Assembly: GCF_051401765.1 (NCBI RefSeq)
Contig: NW_027480449.1
Span: 558,001-622,000, forward strand
Origin: Calliopsis andreniformis
Taxonomy: Eukaryota > Arthropoda > Insecta > Hymenoptera > Andrenidae
Length of the DNA stretch: 64,000 nucleotides
Direction of reading: 5' to 3'
In this document: positions 1 through 13,625 of the stretch, piece after piece
Position numbering within the stretch: the stretch's first letter is position 1
How the letters are laid out: each line of letters begins with the position of its first letter
Program-made: the position numbers and the translations under genes
The notes under the pieces: model-generated
Told to the model about the DNA's origin: nothing
Database searches by the model: none
What the model saw: only the letters and a program-made list of their open reading frames with translations

Positions 1-2171
1 TGCTCCTGACACTGACGGTGCTGCTCATCCTGAGAATGCTCCTGATACTGGTCCTGACACTGCTGCTGACACTGGCACTGCTGCTGTTCCTGAGAATGCC
101 CCTGAATCTGCTCCTCACACTGACACTGCTCCTGACACTGCTCCTGACACTGACACTGCTCCTCATACTGCTCCTGACACTGACACTGCTCCTGATAATG
201 ACACTGACACTGCTCCTGTCGCTGCTCCTGACACAGACACTGACCCCGACACTGCTCCTGTCTCTGACACTGACCCTGACACTGCTCCTGACACAGCTCC
301 TGACACTGACACTGCTCCTGACACTGCTCCTGACACTGCTCCTGACTCTGACACGGCTCCTGATACTGACACTGGCACTGCTACTGACCATGCTGCTGAC
401 ACTGACACTGCTGCTGATCCTGACAATGCTCCTGACACTGCTCCAGCCACTGACACTGACACTGCACCTGACACTACTCCTGAAATAGCTGCTGTCACTG
501 ACACTTCTCCTGTCACTGCTCCTGACACTGACGGTGCTGCTGATCCTGTGAATGCTCCTGACACTGCTCCTGACACTGACTCTGCTCCTGACACTGCTGC
601 TGACACTGGCACAGCTGCTGTTCCTGAGAATACCCCTGAACCTGCTCCTCACACTGGCACTGCTACTGACCATGCTCCTGACACTGACAGTGCTGCTGAT
701 CCTGACAATGTTCCTGACACTGCTCCTGACACTGCTCCTGACACTGACACTGGCACTGACACAGCTCCAGACACTGACACTGCTCCTGTCGCTGCTCCTG
801 ACACTGACACTGACCCCGACACTGCTCCTGTCTCTGACACTGACCCTGACACTGCTCCTGACACAGCTCCTGACACTGACACTGCTCCTGACACTGCTCC
901 TGACACTGCTCCTGACTCTGACACTGCTCCTGACACTGCTCCTGATACTGACACTGGCACTGCTACTGACCATGCTGCTGACACTGACACAGCTGCTGAT
1001 CCTGACAATGCTCCTGACACTGCTCCAGCCACTGACACTGACACTGCACCTGACACTACTCCTGAAATAGCTGCTGTCACTGACACTTCTCCTGTCACTG
1101 CTCCTGACACTGACGGTGCTGCTGATCCTGAGAATGCTCCTGACACTGCTCCTGACACTGACACTGCTCCTGACACTGCTGCTGACACTGGCACTGCTGC
1201 TATTCCTGAGAATGCCCGTGAATCTGCTCCTCACACTGACACTGCTCCTGCCACTGCACCTGACACTGACACTGCTCCTCACACTGCTCCTGACACTGAC
1301 TCTGCTCCTGACGCTGCTCCTGACACTGACACTGTCACTGCTCCTGACACTGACTCTGCTTCTGACACTGCTACTGACACTGACACTGCTCCTGATACTG
1401 ACACTGACACTGCTCCTCACACTGCTCCTGACACTGCTCCTGACACTGACACTGCTCCAGCCACTGACACTGCTCCTGTCACTGACACTGCTCCTGTCAC
1501 TGACACTGCTCGCCACACTGCTCCTAACACTGACACTGCTCCTGTCACTGCTCCTGACACAGGCACTGATGGTGATCCTGGCAATGCTCCCTACACAGCT
1601 CCTGACATTGGCACTGGTCCTGACTCTGCTCCTGACACTGACACTGCCACTGACACTGCCCCTGACCCTGCTCCTGACGCTGCTCCTGGCACTAACACTG
1701 CCCCTGACACTGCTCCTGACGCTGCACCTGACACTGACACATGTCATGACACTGCTCCTGAAACTGACACTGGTCCTGACACTGCTCCTGACACTGACAC
1801 TGCTCGTCACACTGCTCCTGACACTGACACTGCTCGTCACACTGCTCCTGACACTGACACTGGTCCTGTCACTGACACTGCTCCTCACACTGCTCCTGAC
1901 ACCGACACTTGTCCTGACACTGCTCCTGAATCTGACACTGGTCCTGACACTGCTCCTGACACTGACAGTGCTCCTCACACTGCTCCTGACACTGACACTG
2001 ACACACCTCCTGGCACTGCTCCTGACACTGACACAGGTCCTGTCACTGACACTGCTCCTCACACTGCTCCTGACACTGACACTGCTCCTCACACTGCTCC
2101 TGACACTGACACTGCACCTGAGAATGATCCTGACACTGACGCTGCACCTGACACTGCTCCTGTCACTGCTC
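1..2171. repeat. Superrepeat block H, copy 1 (left-truncated by window)
   Basis: Position 1 aligns with 11594 (offset 11,593) and with 21945 (offset 21,944). The offset to the second copy holds to about 2032, where the copies diverge at acacaggtcc versus acacttctcc. The offset to the third copy holds to about 2171. Landmarks include the distinctive gataatgac near 195 and the cgtcac doublet near 1804-1834. The left boundary lies outside the window. Confidence 0.85.
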
Positions 2172-4450
2172 CTGACACTGACCCTGACACTGCTCCTGAC
2201 ACTGACTCTGCTCCTGACACTGACACTGCCACTGACACTGCTCCTGACACTGCTCCTGACACTGCTCCTGGCACTGACACTGCTCCTGACACTGCTCCTG
2301 ATACTGACACTGGCACTGACACTGACCATGCTTCTGACACTGACACTGCTGGTGATCCTGACAATGCTCCTGACACAGCTCCAGTCACTGACACTGCTCC
2401 TCACACTGCTCCTGATACTGACACTGGCACTGCTACTGGCCATGCTCCTGACACTGACACTGCTGCTGATCCTGACAATGCTCCTGACGCTGCTCCAGTC
2501 ACTGACACTGACACTGCACCTGACACTACTCCTGAAATAGATGCTGTCACTGACACTTCTCCTGTCACTGCTCCTGACACTGACGCTGCTGCCGATCCTG
2601 AGAATGCTCCTGACACTGCTCCTGACACTGACTCTGCTCCTGACACTGCTACTGACACTGACACTGCTCCTGATACTGACACTGACACTGCTCCTCACAC
2701 TGCTCCTGACACTGCTCCTGACACTGACCCTGTTCCTAAAACTACTCCTGAAACTGCTCCAGACACTGACGCTGCTCCAGCCACTGACACTGCTCCTGAC
2801 ACTGCTCCTGACACCGACACTTGTCCTGACACTGCTCCTGAACCTGACACTTGTCCTGACACAGCTCCTGACACCGACACTGCTCCAGACACTGCTCCTG
2901 ACACTGCTCCTGACACTGACACTGCTCCTGACACTGCTCCTGACACTGACACTGCTGCTGATCCTGACAATGCTCCTGACACTGCTTCTGACACAGCTCC
3001 TGACACTGACACTGCGCCTGGCACTGACAGTGCTCCTGACACTGCTCCTGACATAGACACTGCTCCTGACACTGACACTGCTCCAGGCACTGCTCCTGAC
3101 ACTGATACTGCTCCTCACACTGCTTCTGGCACTGACACTGCTGCTAACACTGCTCCTAACACAGACACTGCTGCTGATACTGACAATGCTCCTGACACGG
3201 CTCCTGACACAGACACTGCTCCTGACACTGCTCCCGACACTGACACTGCTCCTGATACTGCTCCTCACACTGGTCCTGACGCTGACGCTTGTCCTGACAC
3301 TGCTCCTGAAACTGACACAGGTCCTGACACTGCTCCTGACACAGACACTGCTCCTCACACTGCTCCTGACTCTGACACTGCGCCTGAGAATGCTCCTGAC
3401 ACTGCTCCTGACACTGACACTGCTCCTGCAACTGTTCCTGACACTGCTGCTCACAAAGACACTGCTCCTGACACTGACACTGCTCCTCACACTGCTCCTG
3501 ATACTGACACTGGCACTGCTACTGGCCATGCTCCTGACACTGACACTGCTGCTGATCCTGACAATGCTCCTGACGCTGCTCCAGTCACTGACACTGACAC
3601 TGCACGTGACACTACTCCTGAAATAACTGCTGTCACTGACACTTCTCCTGTCACTGCTCCTGACACTGACGCTGCTGCCGAACCTGAGAATGCTCCTGAC
3701 TCTGCTCTTGACACTGACACAGCTCCTGAGAGTGCTCCAGACACTGGCACTGCTGCTGTTCCTGAGAATGCCCCTGAATCTGGTCCTCACACTGACTCTG
3801 CTCCTGACACTGCACCTGACACTGACAGTGCTCCTGACACTGCTCCTGACACTGCTCCTGATACTGACACTGGCACTGCTACTGACCATCCTGCTGACAC
3901 TGACACTGCTGCTGATCCTGACAATGCTCCTGACACTGCTCCAGCCACTGACACTGACACTGCACCTGACACTACTCCTGAAATAGCTACTGTCACTGAC
4001 ACTTCTCCTGTCACTGCTCCTGACACTGACGGTGCTGCTGATCCTGAGAATGCTCCTGACACTACTCCTGACACTGACACCGCTCCTAGCACTGCTGCTG
4101 ACACTGTCACTGCTGCTGTTCCTGAGAATACCACTGAATCTGCTCCTCACACTGGCACTGCTACTGACCATGCTCCTGACACTGACACTGCCACTGACAC
4201 TGCCCCTGACCCTGCTCCTGACACTGCTCCTGGCACTGACACTGCTCCTGACACTGCTCCTGACGCTGCACCTGACTCTGACACTTGTCCTGACACTGCT
4301 CCTGACACTGCTCCTGAAACTGACACAGGTCCTGACACTGCTCCTGACACAGACACTGCTCCTCACACTGCTCCTGACACTGACACTGCACCTGAGAATG
4401 CTCCTGACACTGACGCTGCACCTGACACTGCTCTATGTCACTGCTCCTGA
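2..4450 (+). other. APDT open frame, segment 1 (not supported as a gene)
   Basis: In this phase the array reads Ala-Pro-Asp-Thr and Asp-Thr units without a stop until the frameshift at 4430-4451, after which TGA follows at once. The product would be acidic, rich in Pro/Thr/Ala/Asp and nearly free of Lys and aromatics, loosely like a mucin or linker repeat. There is no ATG in the frame; GTG at 548 is the only start-like codon I noticed. APDT codons are at least two changes from any stop, so openness is expected without selection. Confidence 0.6.
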
Positions 4451-4451
4451 C
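4430..4451 (+). other. Unpaired +1 indel (gctctatgtcac)
   Basis: This is the same +1 variant as at 7442, 10742 and 21057, but the matching upstream -1 is absent (the corresponding site near 4240 reads gacactgctcctgac). The APDT phase therefore ends here at a TGA (4448-4450). This may represent the state before the -1 arose. Confidence 0.85.
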
Positions 4452-4474
4452 ACTGACACTGACACTGCTACTGA

Positions 4475-7400
4475 CACTGACACTGCTCCTGACACTGACA
4501 CTGCTCCAGACACTGCTCCTGACACAGGCACTGCTCCTGATACTGCCACTGACCCTGACACTGTTCCTGACATTGCAGCTGACACTGACACTGCTCCTGA
4601 CACTGACACTGACACTGGTCCTGTCACTGACACTGCTCCTCACACTGCTCCTGACACCGACACTTCTCCTGACACTGCTCCAGAATCTGACACTGGTCCT
4701 GACACTGCTCCTGACACTGATACTGCTCCTCACACTGCTCCTGACACTGACACTGCACCTGAGAATGCTCCTGACACTGACGCTGCACCTGACACTGCTC
4801 CTGTCACTGCTCCTGACACTGACACTGCTCCTGACACTGACACTGCTCCAGACACTGGTCCTGACACTGCTCCTGACGCTGACACTGCTCCTGACACTGC
4901 TCCTGACACTGACACTGCTGCTGATCCTGACAATGCTCCTGACGCTGCTCCTGACACAGATCCTGACACTGACACTGCTCCTGGCACTGACAGTGCTTCT
5001 GACACTGCTCCTGACATAGACACTGCTCCAGACACTGCTCCTGATACTGACACTGCTCCTGACACTGCTCCTGACACTGACACTGCTCCTCACACTGCTC
5101 CTGGCACTGACACTGCCGCTGACACTGCTCCTAACACAGACACTGCTGCTGATACTGTCAATGCTCCTGACACGGCTCCTGACACAGACACTGCTCCTGA
5201 CACTGCTCCCGACACTGACACTGCTCCTGGCACTGACAGTGCTCCTGACACTGCTCCTGACATAGACACTGCTCCTGACACTGCTCCTGACACTGACACT
5301 GCTCCTGACACTGACACTGCTCCGCATACTGCTCCTGGCACTGACACTGCTGCTGACACTGCTCCTAACACAGACACTGCTGCTGATACTGACAATGCTC
5401 CTGACACTGCTCCTGACACAGCTCCTGACACTGACACTGCACCTGAGAATGCACCTGACACTGCTCCTGTCACTGCTCCTGACACTGACACTGGCACTGA
5501 CACAGCTCCAGCCACTGACACTGCTCCTGTCGCTGCTCCTGGCACTGACACTGACCCCGACACTGCTCCTGTCTCTGACACTGACCCTGACACGGCTCCT
5601 GACACTGACCCTGCTCCTGACACTGCTCCTGAAACTGCTCCAGACACTGACACAGCTCCTAACACTGCTCCTGACGCTGACACTACCCCTGACACTGTTC
5701 CTAACATTGCAGCTGTCACTGACACTGCTCCTGACACTGGCACTGGACCTGACACTGCTCCTGACACTGACACTGCTCCTGCCACTGTTCCTGACACTGC
5801 TGCTCACAAAGACACTGCTCCTGACACTGACACTGCTCCTGACACTGCTCCTCACACTGCTCCTGATACTGACACTGGCACTGCTACTGACCATGCTCCT
5901 GACACTGACACTGCTGCTGATCCTGACAATGCTCCTGACACTGCTCCAGTCACTGACACTGACACTGCACCTGACACTACTCCTGAAATAGCTGCTGTCA
6001 CTGACACTTCTCCTGTCACTGCTCCTGACACTGACACTGCTCCTGACACTGACACTGCTCCAGACACTGCTCCTGACACAGGCACTGCTCCTCATACTAC
6101 CACTGACCCTGACACTGCTCCTGACACTGACACTGCTGCTGATACTGACAATGCTCCTGACACTGCTCCTGACACAGCTCCTGACACTGACACTGCTCCT
6201 GGCACTGACAGTGCTCCTGACACTGCTCCTGACATAGACACTGCTCCTGACACTGCTCCTGACACTGACACTGCTCCTGACACTGACACTGCTCCGCATA
6301 CTGCTCCTGGCACTGACACTGCTGCTGACACTGCTCCTAACACAGACACTGCTGCTGATACTGACAATGCTCCTGACACTGCTCCTGACACAGCTCCTGA
6401 CACTGACACTGCTCCTCCCACTGTTCCTGACACTGCTGCTCACACTGACACTGCTCCTGTCACTGGCACTGCTCCTGATACAGACACTGCTGGTGATCCT
6501 GACAATGTTCCTGACACTGCTCCTGACACTGCTCCTGACACTGACACTGGCACTGACACAGCTCCAGACACTGGCACTGCTCCTGTCGCTGCTCCTGACA
6601 CAGACACTGACCCCGACACTGCTCCTGTCTCTGACACTGACCCCGACACTGCTCCTGACACAGCTCCTGACACTGACACTGCACCTGACACTGCTCCTGA
6701 CTCTGACACTGCTCCTGACACTGCTCCTGATACTGACACTGGCACTGCTACTGACCATGCTGCTGACACTGACACTGCTGCTGATCCTGACAATGCTCCT
6801 GACACTGCTCCAGCCACTGACACTGACACTGCACCTGACACTACTCCTGAAATAGCTGCTGTCACTGACACTTCTCCTGTCACTGCTCCTGACACTGACG
6901 GTGCTGCTGATCCTGAGAATGCTCCTGACACTGCTCCTGACACTGACACTGCTCCTGGCACTGCTGCTGACACTGGCACTGCTGCTGTTCCTGAGAATAC
7001 CCCTGAATCTGCTCCTCACACTGGCACTGCTACTGACCATGCTCCTGACACTGACACTGCCACTGACACTGCCCCTGACCCTGCTCCTGACACTGCTCCT
7101 GGCACTGACACTGCTCCTGACACTGCTCCTGACGCTGCACCTGACTCTGACACTTGTCCTGACACTGCTCCTGAAGCTGACACTGGTCCTGACACTGCTC
7201 CTGACACTGACACTGCCACTGACACTGCCCCTGACCCTGCTCCTGACACTGCTCCTGGCACTGACACTGTCCTGACACTGCTCCTGACGTTGCACCTGAC
7301 TCTGACACTTGTCCTGACACTGCTCCTGAAGCTGACACAGGTCCTGACACTGCTCCTGACACTGACACTGCTCCTCACACTGCTCCTGACACTGACACTG

Positions 7401-7762
7401 CACCTGAGAATGCTCCTCACACTGACGCTGCACCTGACACTGCTCTATGTCACTGCACCTGACACTGACACTGACACTGCTCCTGACACTGACACTGCTC
7501 CAGACACTGCTCCTGACACAGGCACTGCTCCTGATACTGCCACTGACCCTGACACTGCTCCTGACACTGACACTGCTGCTGAAACTGACAATGCTCCTGA
7601 CACTGCTCCTGACACAGCTCCTGACACTGACACTGCTCCTGGCACTGACATTGCTCCTGACACTGCTCCTGACATAGACACTGCTCCTGACACTGCTCCT
7701 GACACTGACACTGCTCCTGACACTGCTCCTGACACTGACACTGCTCCGCATACTGCTCCTGG
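4475..7762. repeat. 3.3-kb tandem duplication, copy A
   Basis: This 3,288-bp block is repeated directly next to itself. Matching landmarks lie 3,288 bp apart at the left (gttcctgacattgcag at 4563 and 7851; ccgcat at 5322 and 8610) and 3,300 bp apart at the right (tgctctatgt at 7441 and 10741). The two copies differ by one extra 12-bp word pair and only a handful of substitutions that I could see, so the duplication is recent. Copy A carries a -1/+1 indel pair at its right side (7269 and 7442). Confidence 0.9.
7269..7450 (+). other. Compensated frameshift segment, copy 1
   Basis: At 7269 one base is missing (cactgtcctgac for cactgctcctgac). At 7442-7450 one base is gained (gctctatgtcac for gctcctgtcac). 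Between them the word phase is shifted by one, so an APDT reader would translate about 58-60 Leu/Thr-rich residues and then return to APDT. Confidence 0.85.
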
Positions 7763-10700
7763 CACTGACACTGCTCCTGACACTGACACTGCTCCAGACA
7801 CTGCTCCTGACACAGGCACTGCTCCTGATACTGCCACTGACCCTGACACTGTTCCTGACATTGCAGCTGACACTGACACTGCTCCTGACACTGACACTGA
7901 CACTGGTCCTATCACTGACACTGCTCCTCACACTGCTCCTGACACCGACACTTCTCCTGACACTGCTCCTGAATCTGACACTGGTCCTGACACTGCTCCT
8001 GACACTGATACTGCTCCTCACACTGCTCCTGACACTGACACTGCACCTGAGAATGCTCCTGACACTGACGCTGCACCTGACACTGCTCCTGTCACTGCTC
8101 CTGACACTGACACTGCTCCTGACACTGACACTGCTCCAGACACTGGTCCTGACACTGCTCCTGACGCTGACACTGCTCCTGACACTGCTCCTGACACTGA
8201 CACTGCTGCTGATCCTGACAATGCTCCTGACGCTGCTCCTGACACAGATCCTGACACTGACACTGCTCCTGGCACTGACAGTGCTTCTGACACTGCTCCT
8301 GACATAGACACTGCTCCAGACACTGCTCCTGATACTGACACTGCTCCTGACACTGCTCCTGACACTGACACTGCTCCTCACACTGCTCCTGGCACTGACA
8401 CTGCTGCTGACACTGCTCCTAACACAGACACTGCTGCTGATACTGTCAATGCTCCTGACACGGCTCCTGACACAGACACTGCTCCTGACACTGCTCCCGA
8501 CACTGACACTGCTCCTGGCACTGACAGTGCTCCTGACACTGCTCCTGACATAGACACTGCTCCTGACACTGCTCCTGACACTGACACTGCTCCTGACACT
8601 GACACTGCTCCGCATACTGCTCCTGGCACTGACACTGCTGCTGACACTGCTCCTAACACAGACACTGCTGCTGATACTGACAATGCTCCTGACACTGCTC
8701 CTGACACAGCTCCTGACACTGACACTGCACCTGAGAATGCACCTGACACTGCTCCTGTCACTGCTCCTGACACTGACACTGGCACTGACACAGCTCCAGC
8801 CACTGACACTGCTCCTGTCGCTGCTCCTGGCACTGACACTGACCCCGACACTGCTCCTGTCTCTGACACTGACCCTGACACGGCTCCTGACACTGACCCT
8901 GCTCCTGACACTGCTCCTGAAACTGCTCCAGACACTGACACAGTTCCTAACACTGCTCCTGACGCTGACACTACCCCTGACACTGTTCCTAACATTGCAG
9001 CTGTCACTGACACTGCTCCTGACACTGGCACTGGACCTGACACTGCTCCTGACACTGACACTGCTCCTGCCACTGTTCCTGACACTGCTGCTCACAAAGA
9101 CACTGCTCCTGACACTGACACTGCTCCTGACACTGCTCCTCACACTGCTCCTGATACTGACACTGGCACTGCTACTGACCATGCTCCTGACACTGACACT
9201 GCTGCTGATCCTGACAATGCTCCTGACACTGCTCCAGTCACTGACACTGACACTGCACCTGACACTACTCCTGAAATAGCTGCTGTCACTGACACTTCTC
9301 CTGTCACTGCTCCTGACACTGACACTGCTCCTGACACTGACACTGCTCCAGACACTGCTCCTGACACAGGCACTGCTCCTGATACTGCCACTGACCCTGA
9401 CACTGCTCCTGACACTGACACTGCTGCTGATACTGACAATGCTCCTGACACTGCTCCTGACACAGCTCCTGACACTGACACTGCTCCTGGCACTGACAGT
9501 GCTCCTGACACTGCTCCTGACATAGACACTGCTCCTGACACTGCTCCTGACACTGCTCCTGACACTGACACTGCTCCTGACACTGACACTGCTCCGCATA
9601 CTGCTCCTGGCACTGACACTGCTGCTGACACTGCTCCTAACACAGACACTGCTGCTGATACTGACAATGCTCCTGACACTGCTCCTGACACAGCTCCTGA
9701 CACTGACACTGCTCCTCCCACTGTTCCTGACACTGCTGCTCACACTGACACTGCTCCTGTCACTGGCACTGCTCCTGATACAGACACTGCTGGTGATCCT
9801 GACAATGTTCCTGACACTGCTCCTGACACTGCTCCTGACACTGACACTGGCACTGACACAGCTCCAGACACTGGCACTGCTCCTGTCGCTGCTCCTGACA
9901 CAGACACTGACCCCGACACTGCTCCTGTCTCTGACACTGACCCCGACACTGCTCCTGACACAGCTCCTGACACTGACACTGCACCTGACACTGCTCCTGA
10001 CTCTGACACTGCTCCTGACACTGCTCCTGATACTGACACTGGCACTGCTACTGACCATGCTGCTGACACTGACACTGCTGCTGATCCTGACAATGCTCCT
10101 GACACTGCTCCAGCCACTGACACTGACACTGCACCTGACACTACTCCTGAAATAGCTGCTGTCACTGACGCTTCTCCTGTCACTGCTCCTGACACTGACG
10201 GTGCTGCTGATCCTGAGAATGCTCCTGACACTGCTCCTGACACTGACACTGCTCCTGGCACTGCTGCTGACACTGGCACTGCTGCTGTTCCTGAGAATAC
10301 CCCTGAATCTGCTCCTCACACTGGCACTGCTACTGACCATGCTCCTGACACTGACACTGCCACTGACACTGCCCCTGACCCTGCTCCTGACACTGCTCCT
10401 GGCACTGACACTGCTCCTGACACTGCTCCTGACGCTGCACCTGACTCTGACACTTGTCCTGACACTGCTCCTGAAGCTGACACTGGTCCTGACACTGCTC
10501 CTGACACTGACACTGCCACTGACACTGCCCCTGACCCTGCTCCTGACACTGCTCCTGGCACTGACACTGTCCTGACACTGCTCCTGACGTTGCACCTGAC
10601 TCTGACACTTGTCCTGACACTGCTCCTGAAGCTGACACAGGTCCTGACACTGCTCCTGACACTGACACTGCTCCTCACACTGCTCCTGACACTGACACTG

Positions 10701-11062
10701 CACCTGAGAATGCTCCTCACACTGACGCTGCACCTGACACTGCTCTATGTCACTGCACCTGACACTGACACTGACACTGCTCCTGACACTGACACTGCTC
10801 CAGACACTGCTCCTGACACAGGCACTGCTCCTGATACTGCCACTGACCCTGACACTGCTCCTGACACTGACACTGCTGCTGAAACTGACAATGCTCCTGA
10901 CACTGCTCCTGACACAGCTCCTGACACTGACACTGCTCCTGGCACTGACATTGCTCCTGACACTGCTCCTGACATAGACACTGCTCCTGACACTGCTCCT
11001 GACACTGACACTGCTCCTGACACTGCTCCTGACACTGACACTGCTCCGCATACTGCTCCTGG
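7763..11062. repeat. 3.3-kb tandem duplication, copy B
   Basis: This is the second, 3,300-bp copy of the block at 4475-7762. It has one additional gctcctgacact unit near 9540, which accounts for the 12-bp length difference and shows slippage by one word pair. Substitutions against copy A include gtc to atc (4622/7910), gct to gtt (5655/8943), cat to gat (6093/9381), acc to gcc (6099/9387) and act to gct (6870/10170). It carries the same -1/+1 indel pair (10569 and 10742), so those indels predate the duplication. Confidence 0.9.
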
Positions 11063-13625
11063 CACTGACACTGCTGCTGACACTGCTCCCGACACTGACA
11101 CTGCTCCTGATACTGCTCCTGACACTGGTCCTGACACTGACGCTTGTCCTGACACTGCTCCTGAAACTGACACTGGTCCTGACACTGCTCCTGACACAGA
11201 CGCTGCTCCTCACACTGCTCCTGACTCTGACACTGCACCCGAGAATGCTCCTGACACTGACGCTGCAGCCGACACTGCTCCTGACGCTGCACCTGACACT
11301 GCTCCTGACACAAGCACTGCTCCTGATACTGCCACTGACCCTGACACTGCTCCTGACACAGCTCCTGACACTGACACTGCTCCTGACACTGCTCCTGACC
11401 CTGCTCCTGACTCAGACACTGCTCCTGACACTGCTCCTGATACTGACACTGGCACTGACACTGACCATGCTCCTGACACTGACACTGCTGGTGATCCTGA
11501 CAATGCTCCTGACACAGCTCCAGTCACTGACACTGACACTGCACCTGACACTACTCCTGAAATAGCTGCTGTCACTGACACTTCTCCTGTCACTGCTCCT
11601 GACACTGACGGTGCTGCTCATCCTGAGAATGCTCCTGATACTGGTCCTGACACTGCTGCTGACACTGGCACTGCTGCTGTTCCTGAGAATGCCCCTGAAT
11701 CTGCTCCTCACACTGACACTGCTCCTGACACTGCTCCTGACACTGACACTGCTCCTCATACTGCTCCTGACACTGACACTGCTCCTGATAATGACACTGA
11801 CACTGCTCCTGTCGCTGCTCCTGACACAGACACTGACCCCGACACTGCTCCTGTCTCTGACACTGACCCTGACACTGCTCCTGACACAGCTCCTGACACT
11901 GACACTGCTCCTGACACTGCTCCTGACACTGCTCCTGACTCTGACACGGCTCCTGATACTGACACTGGCACTGCTACTGACCATGCTGCTGACACTGACA
12001 CTGCTGCTGATCCTGACAATGCTCCTGACACTGCTCCAGCCACTGACACTGACACTGCACCTGACACTACTCCTGAAATAGCTGCTGTCACTGACACTTC
12101 TCCTGTCACTGCTCCTGACACTGACGGTGCTGCTGATCCTGAGAATGCTCCTGACACTGCTCCTGACACTGACTCTGCTCCTGACACTGCTGCTGACACT
12201 GGCACAGCTGCTGTTCCTGAGAATACCCCTGAACCTGCTCCTCACACTGGCACTGCTACTGACCATGCTCCTGACACTGACAGTGCTGCTGATCCTGACA
12301 ATGTTCCTGACACTGCTCCTGACACTGCTCCTGACACTGACACTGGCACTGACACAGCTCCAGACACTGACACTGCTCCTGTCGCTGCTCCTGACACTGA
12401 CACTGACCCCGACACTGCTCCTGTCTCTGACACTGACCCTGACACTGCTCCTGACACAGCTCCTGACACTGACACTGCTCCTGACACTGCTCCTGACACT
12501 GCTCCTGACTCTGACACTGCTCCTGACACTGCTCCTGATACTGACACTGGCACTGCTACTGACCATGCTGCTGACACTGACACAGCTGCTGATCCTGACA
12601 ATGCTCCTGACACTGCTCCAGCCACTGACACTGACACTGCACCTGACACTACTCCTGAAATAGCTGCTGTCACTGACACTTCTCCTGTCACTGCTCCTGA
12701 CACTGACGGTGCTGCTGATCCTGAGAATGCTCCTGACACTGCTCCTGACACTGACACTGCTCCTGACACTGCTGCTGACACTGGCACTGCTGCTATTCCT
12801 GAGAATGCCCGTGAATCTGCTCCTCACACTGACACTGCTCCTGACACTGCACCTGACACTGACACTGCTCCTCACACTGCTCCTGACACTGACTCTGCTC
12901 CTGACGCTGCTCCTGACACTGTCACTGTCACTGCTGCTGACACTGACTCTGCTTCTGACACTGCTACTGACACTGACACTGCTCCTGATACTGACACTGA
13001 CACTGCTCCTCACACTGCTCCTGACACTGCTCCTGACACTGACACTGCTCCAGCCACTGACACTGCTCCTGTCACTGACACTGCTCCTGTCACTGACACT
13101 GCTCGCCACACTGCTCCTAACACTGACACTGCTCCTGTCACTGCTCCTGACACAGGCACTGATGGTGATCCTGGCAATGCTCCCTACACAGCTCCTGACA
13201 TTGGCACTGGTCCTGACTCTGCTCCTGACACTGACACTGCCACTGACACTGCCCCTGACCCTGCTCCTGACACTGCTCCTGGCACTAACACTGCCCCTGA
13301 CACTGCTCCTGACGCTGCACCTGACACTGACACATGTCCTGACACTGCTCCTGAAACTGACACTGGTCCTGACACTGCTCCTGACACTGACACTGCTCGT
13401 CACACTGCTCCTGACACTGACACTGCTCGTCACACTGCTCCTGACACTTACACTGGTCCTGTCACTGACACTGCTCCTCACACTGCTCCTGACACCGACA
13501 CTTGTCCTGACACTGCTCCTGAATCTGACACTGGTCCTGACACTGCTCCTGACACTGACAGTGCTCCTCACACTGCTCCTGACACTGACACTGACACACC
13601 TCCTGGCACTGCTCCTGACACTGAC
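10155..13625. repeat. Superrepeat block H, copy 2
   Basis: This block pairs with about 20488-23976 at offsets that step from 10,333 to 10,315 and back up to 10,351, the steps being 18-bp word-level indels. Its right part from 11594 is also the equivalent of 1-2032. It contains the same 'ctatg' +1 indel (10742) that recurs at 21057. After 13625 the sequence switches abruptly to a segment resembling 4660-5090 and 7950-8380, which indicates a recombination junction rather than gradual decay. Confidence 0.82.
10569..10750 (+). other. Compensated frameshift segment, copy 2
   Basis: This is the same pair of indels as at 7269-7450, exactly 3,300 bp downstream, in identical local context. It was inherited through the 3.3-kb duplication and is not an independent sequencing error. 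Confidence 0.85.

Noticed and set aside
4161..11213. Silk-, elastin- or involucrin-like proteins in the VSGA and CQEQ frames
   Set aside because: Only superficial composition matches. These frames are cut into pieces of 60-240 codons by the common cac and aac variants, with no conserved ends.
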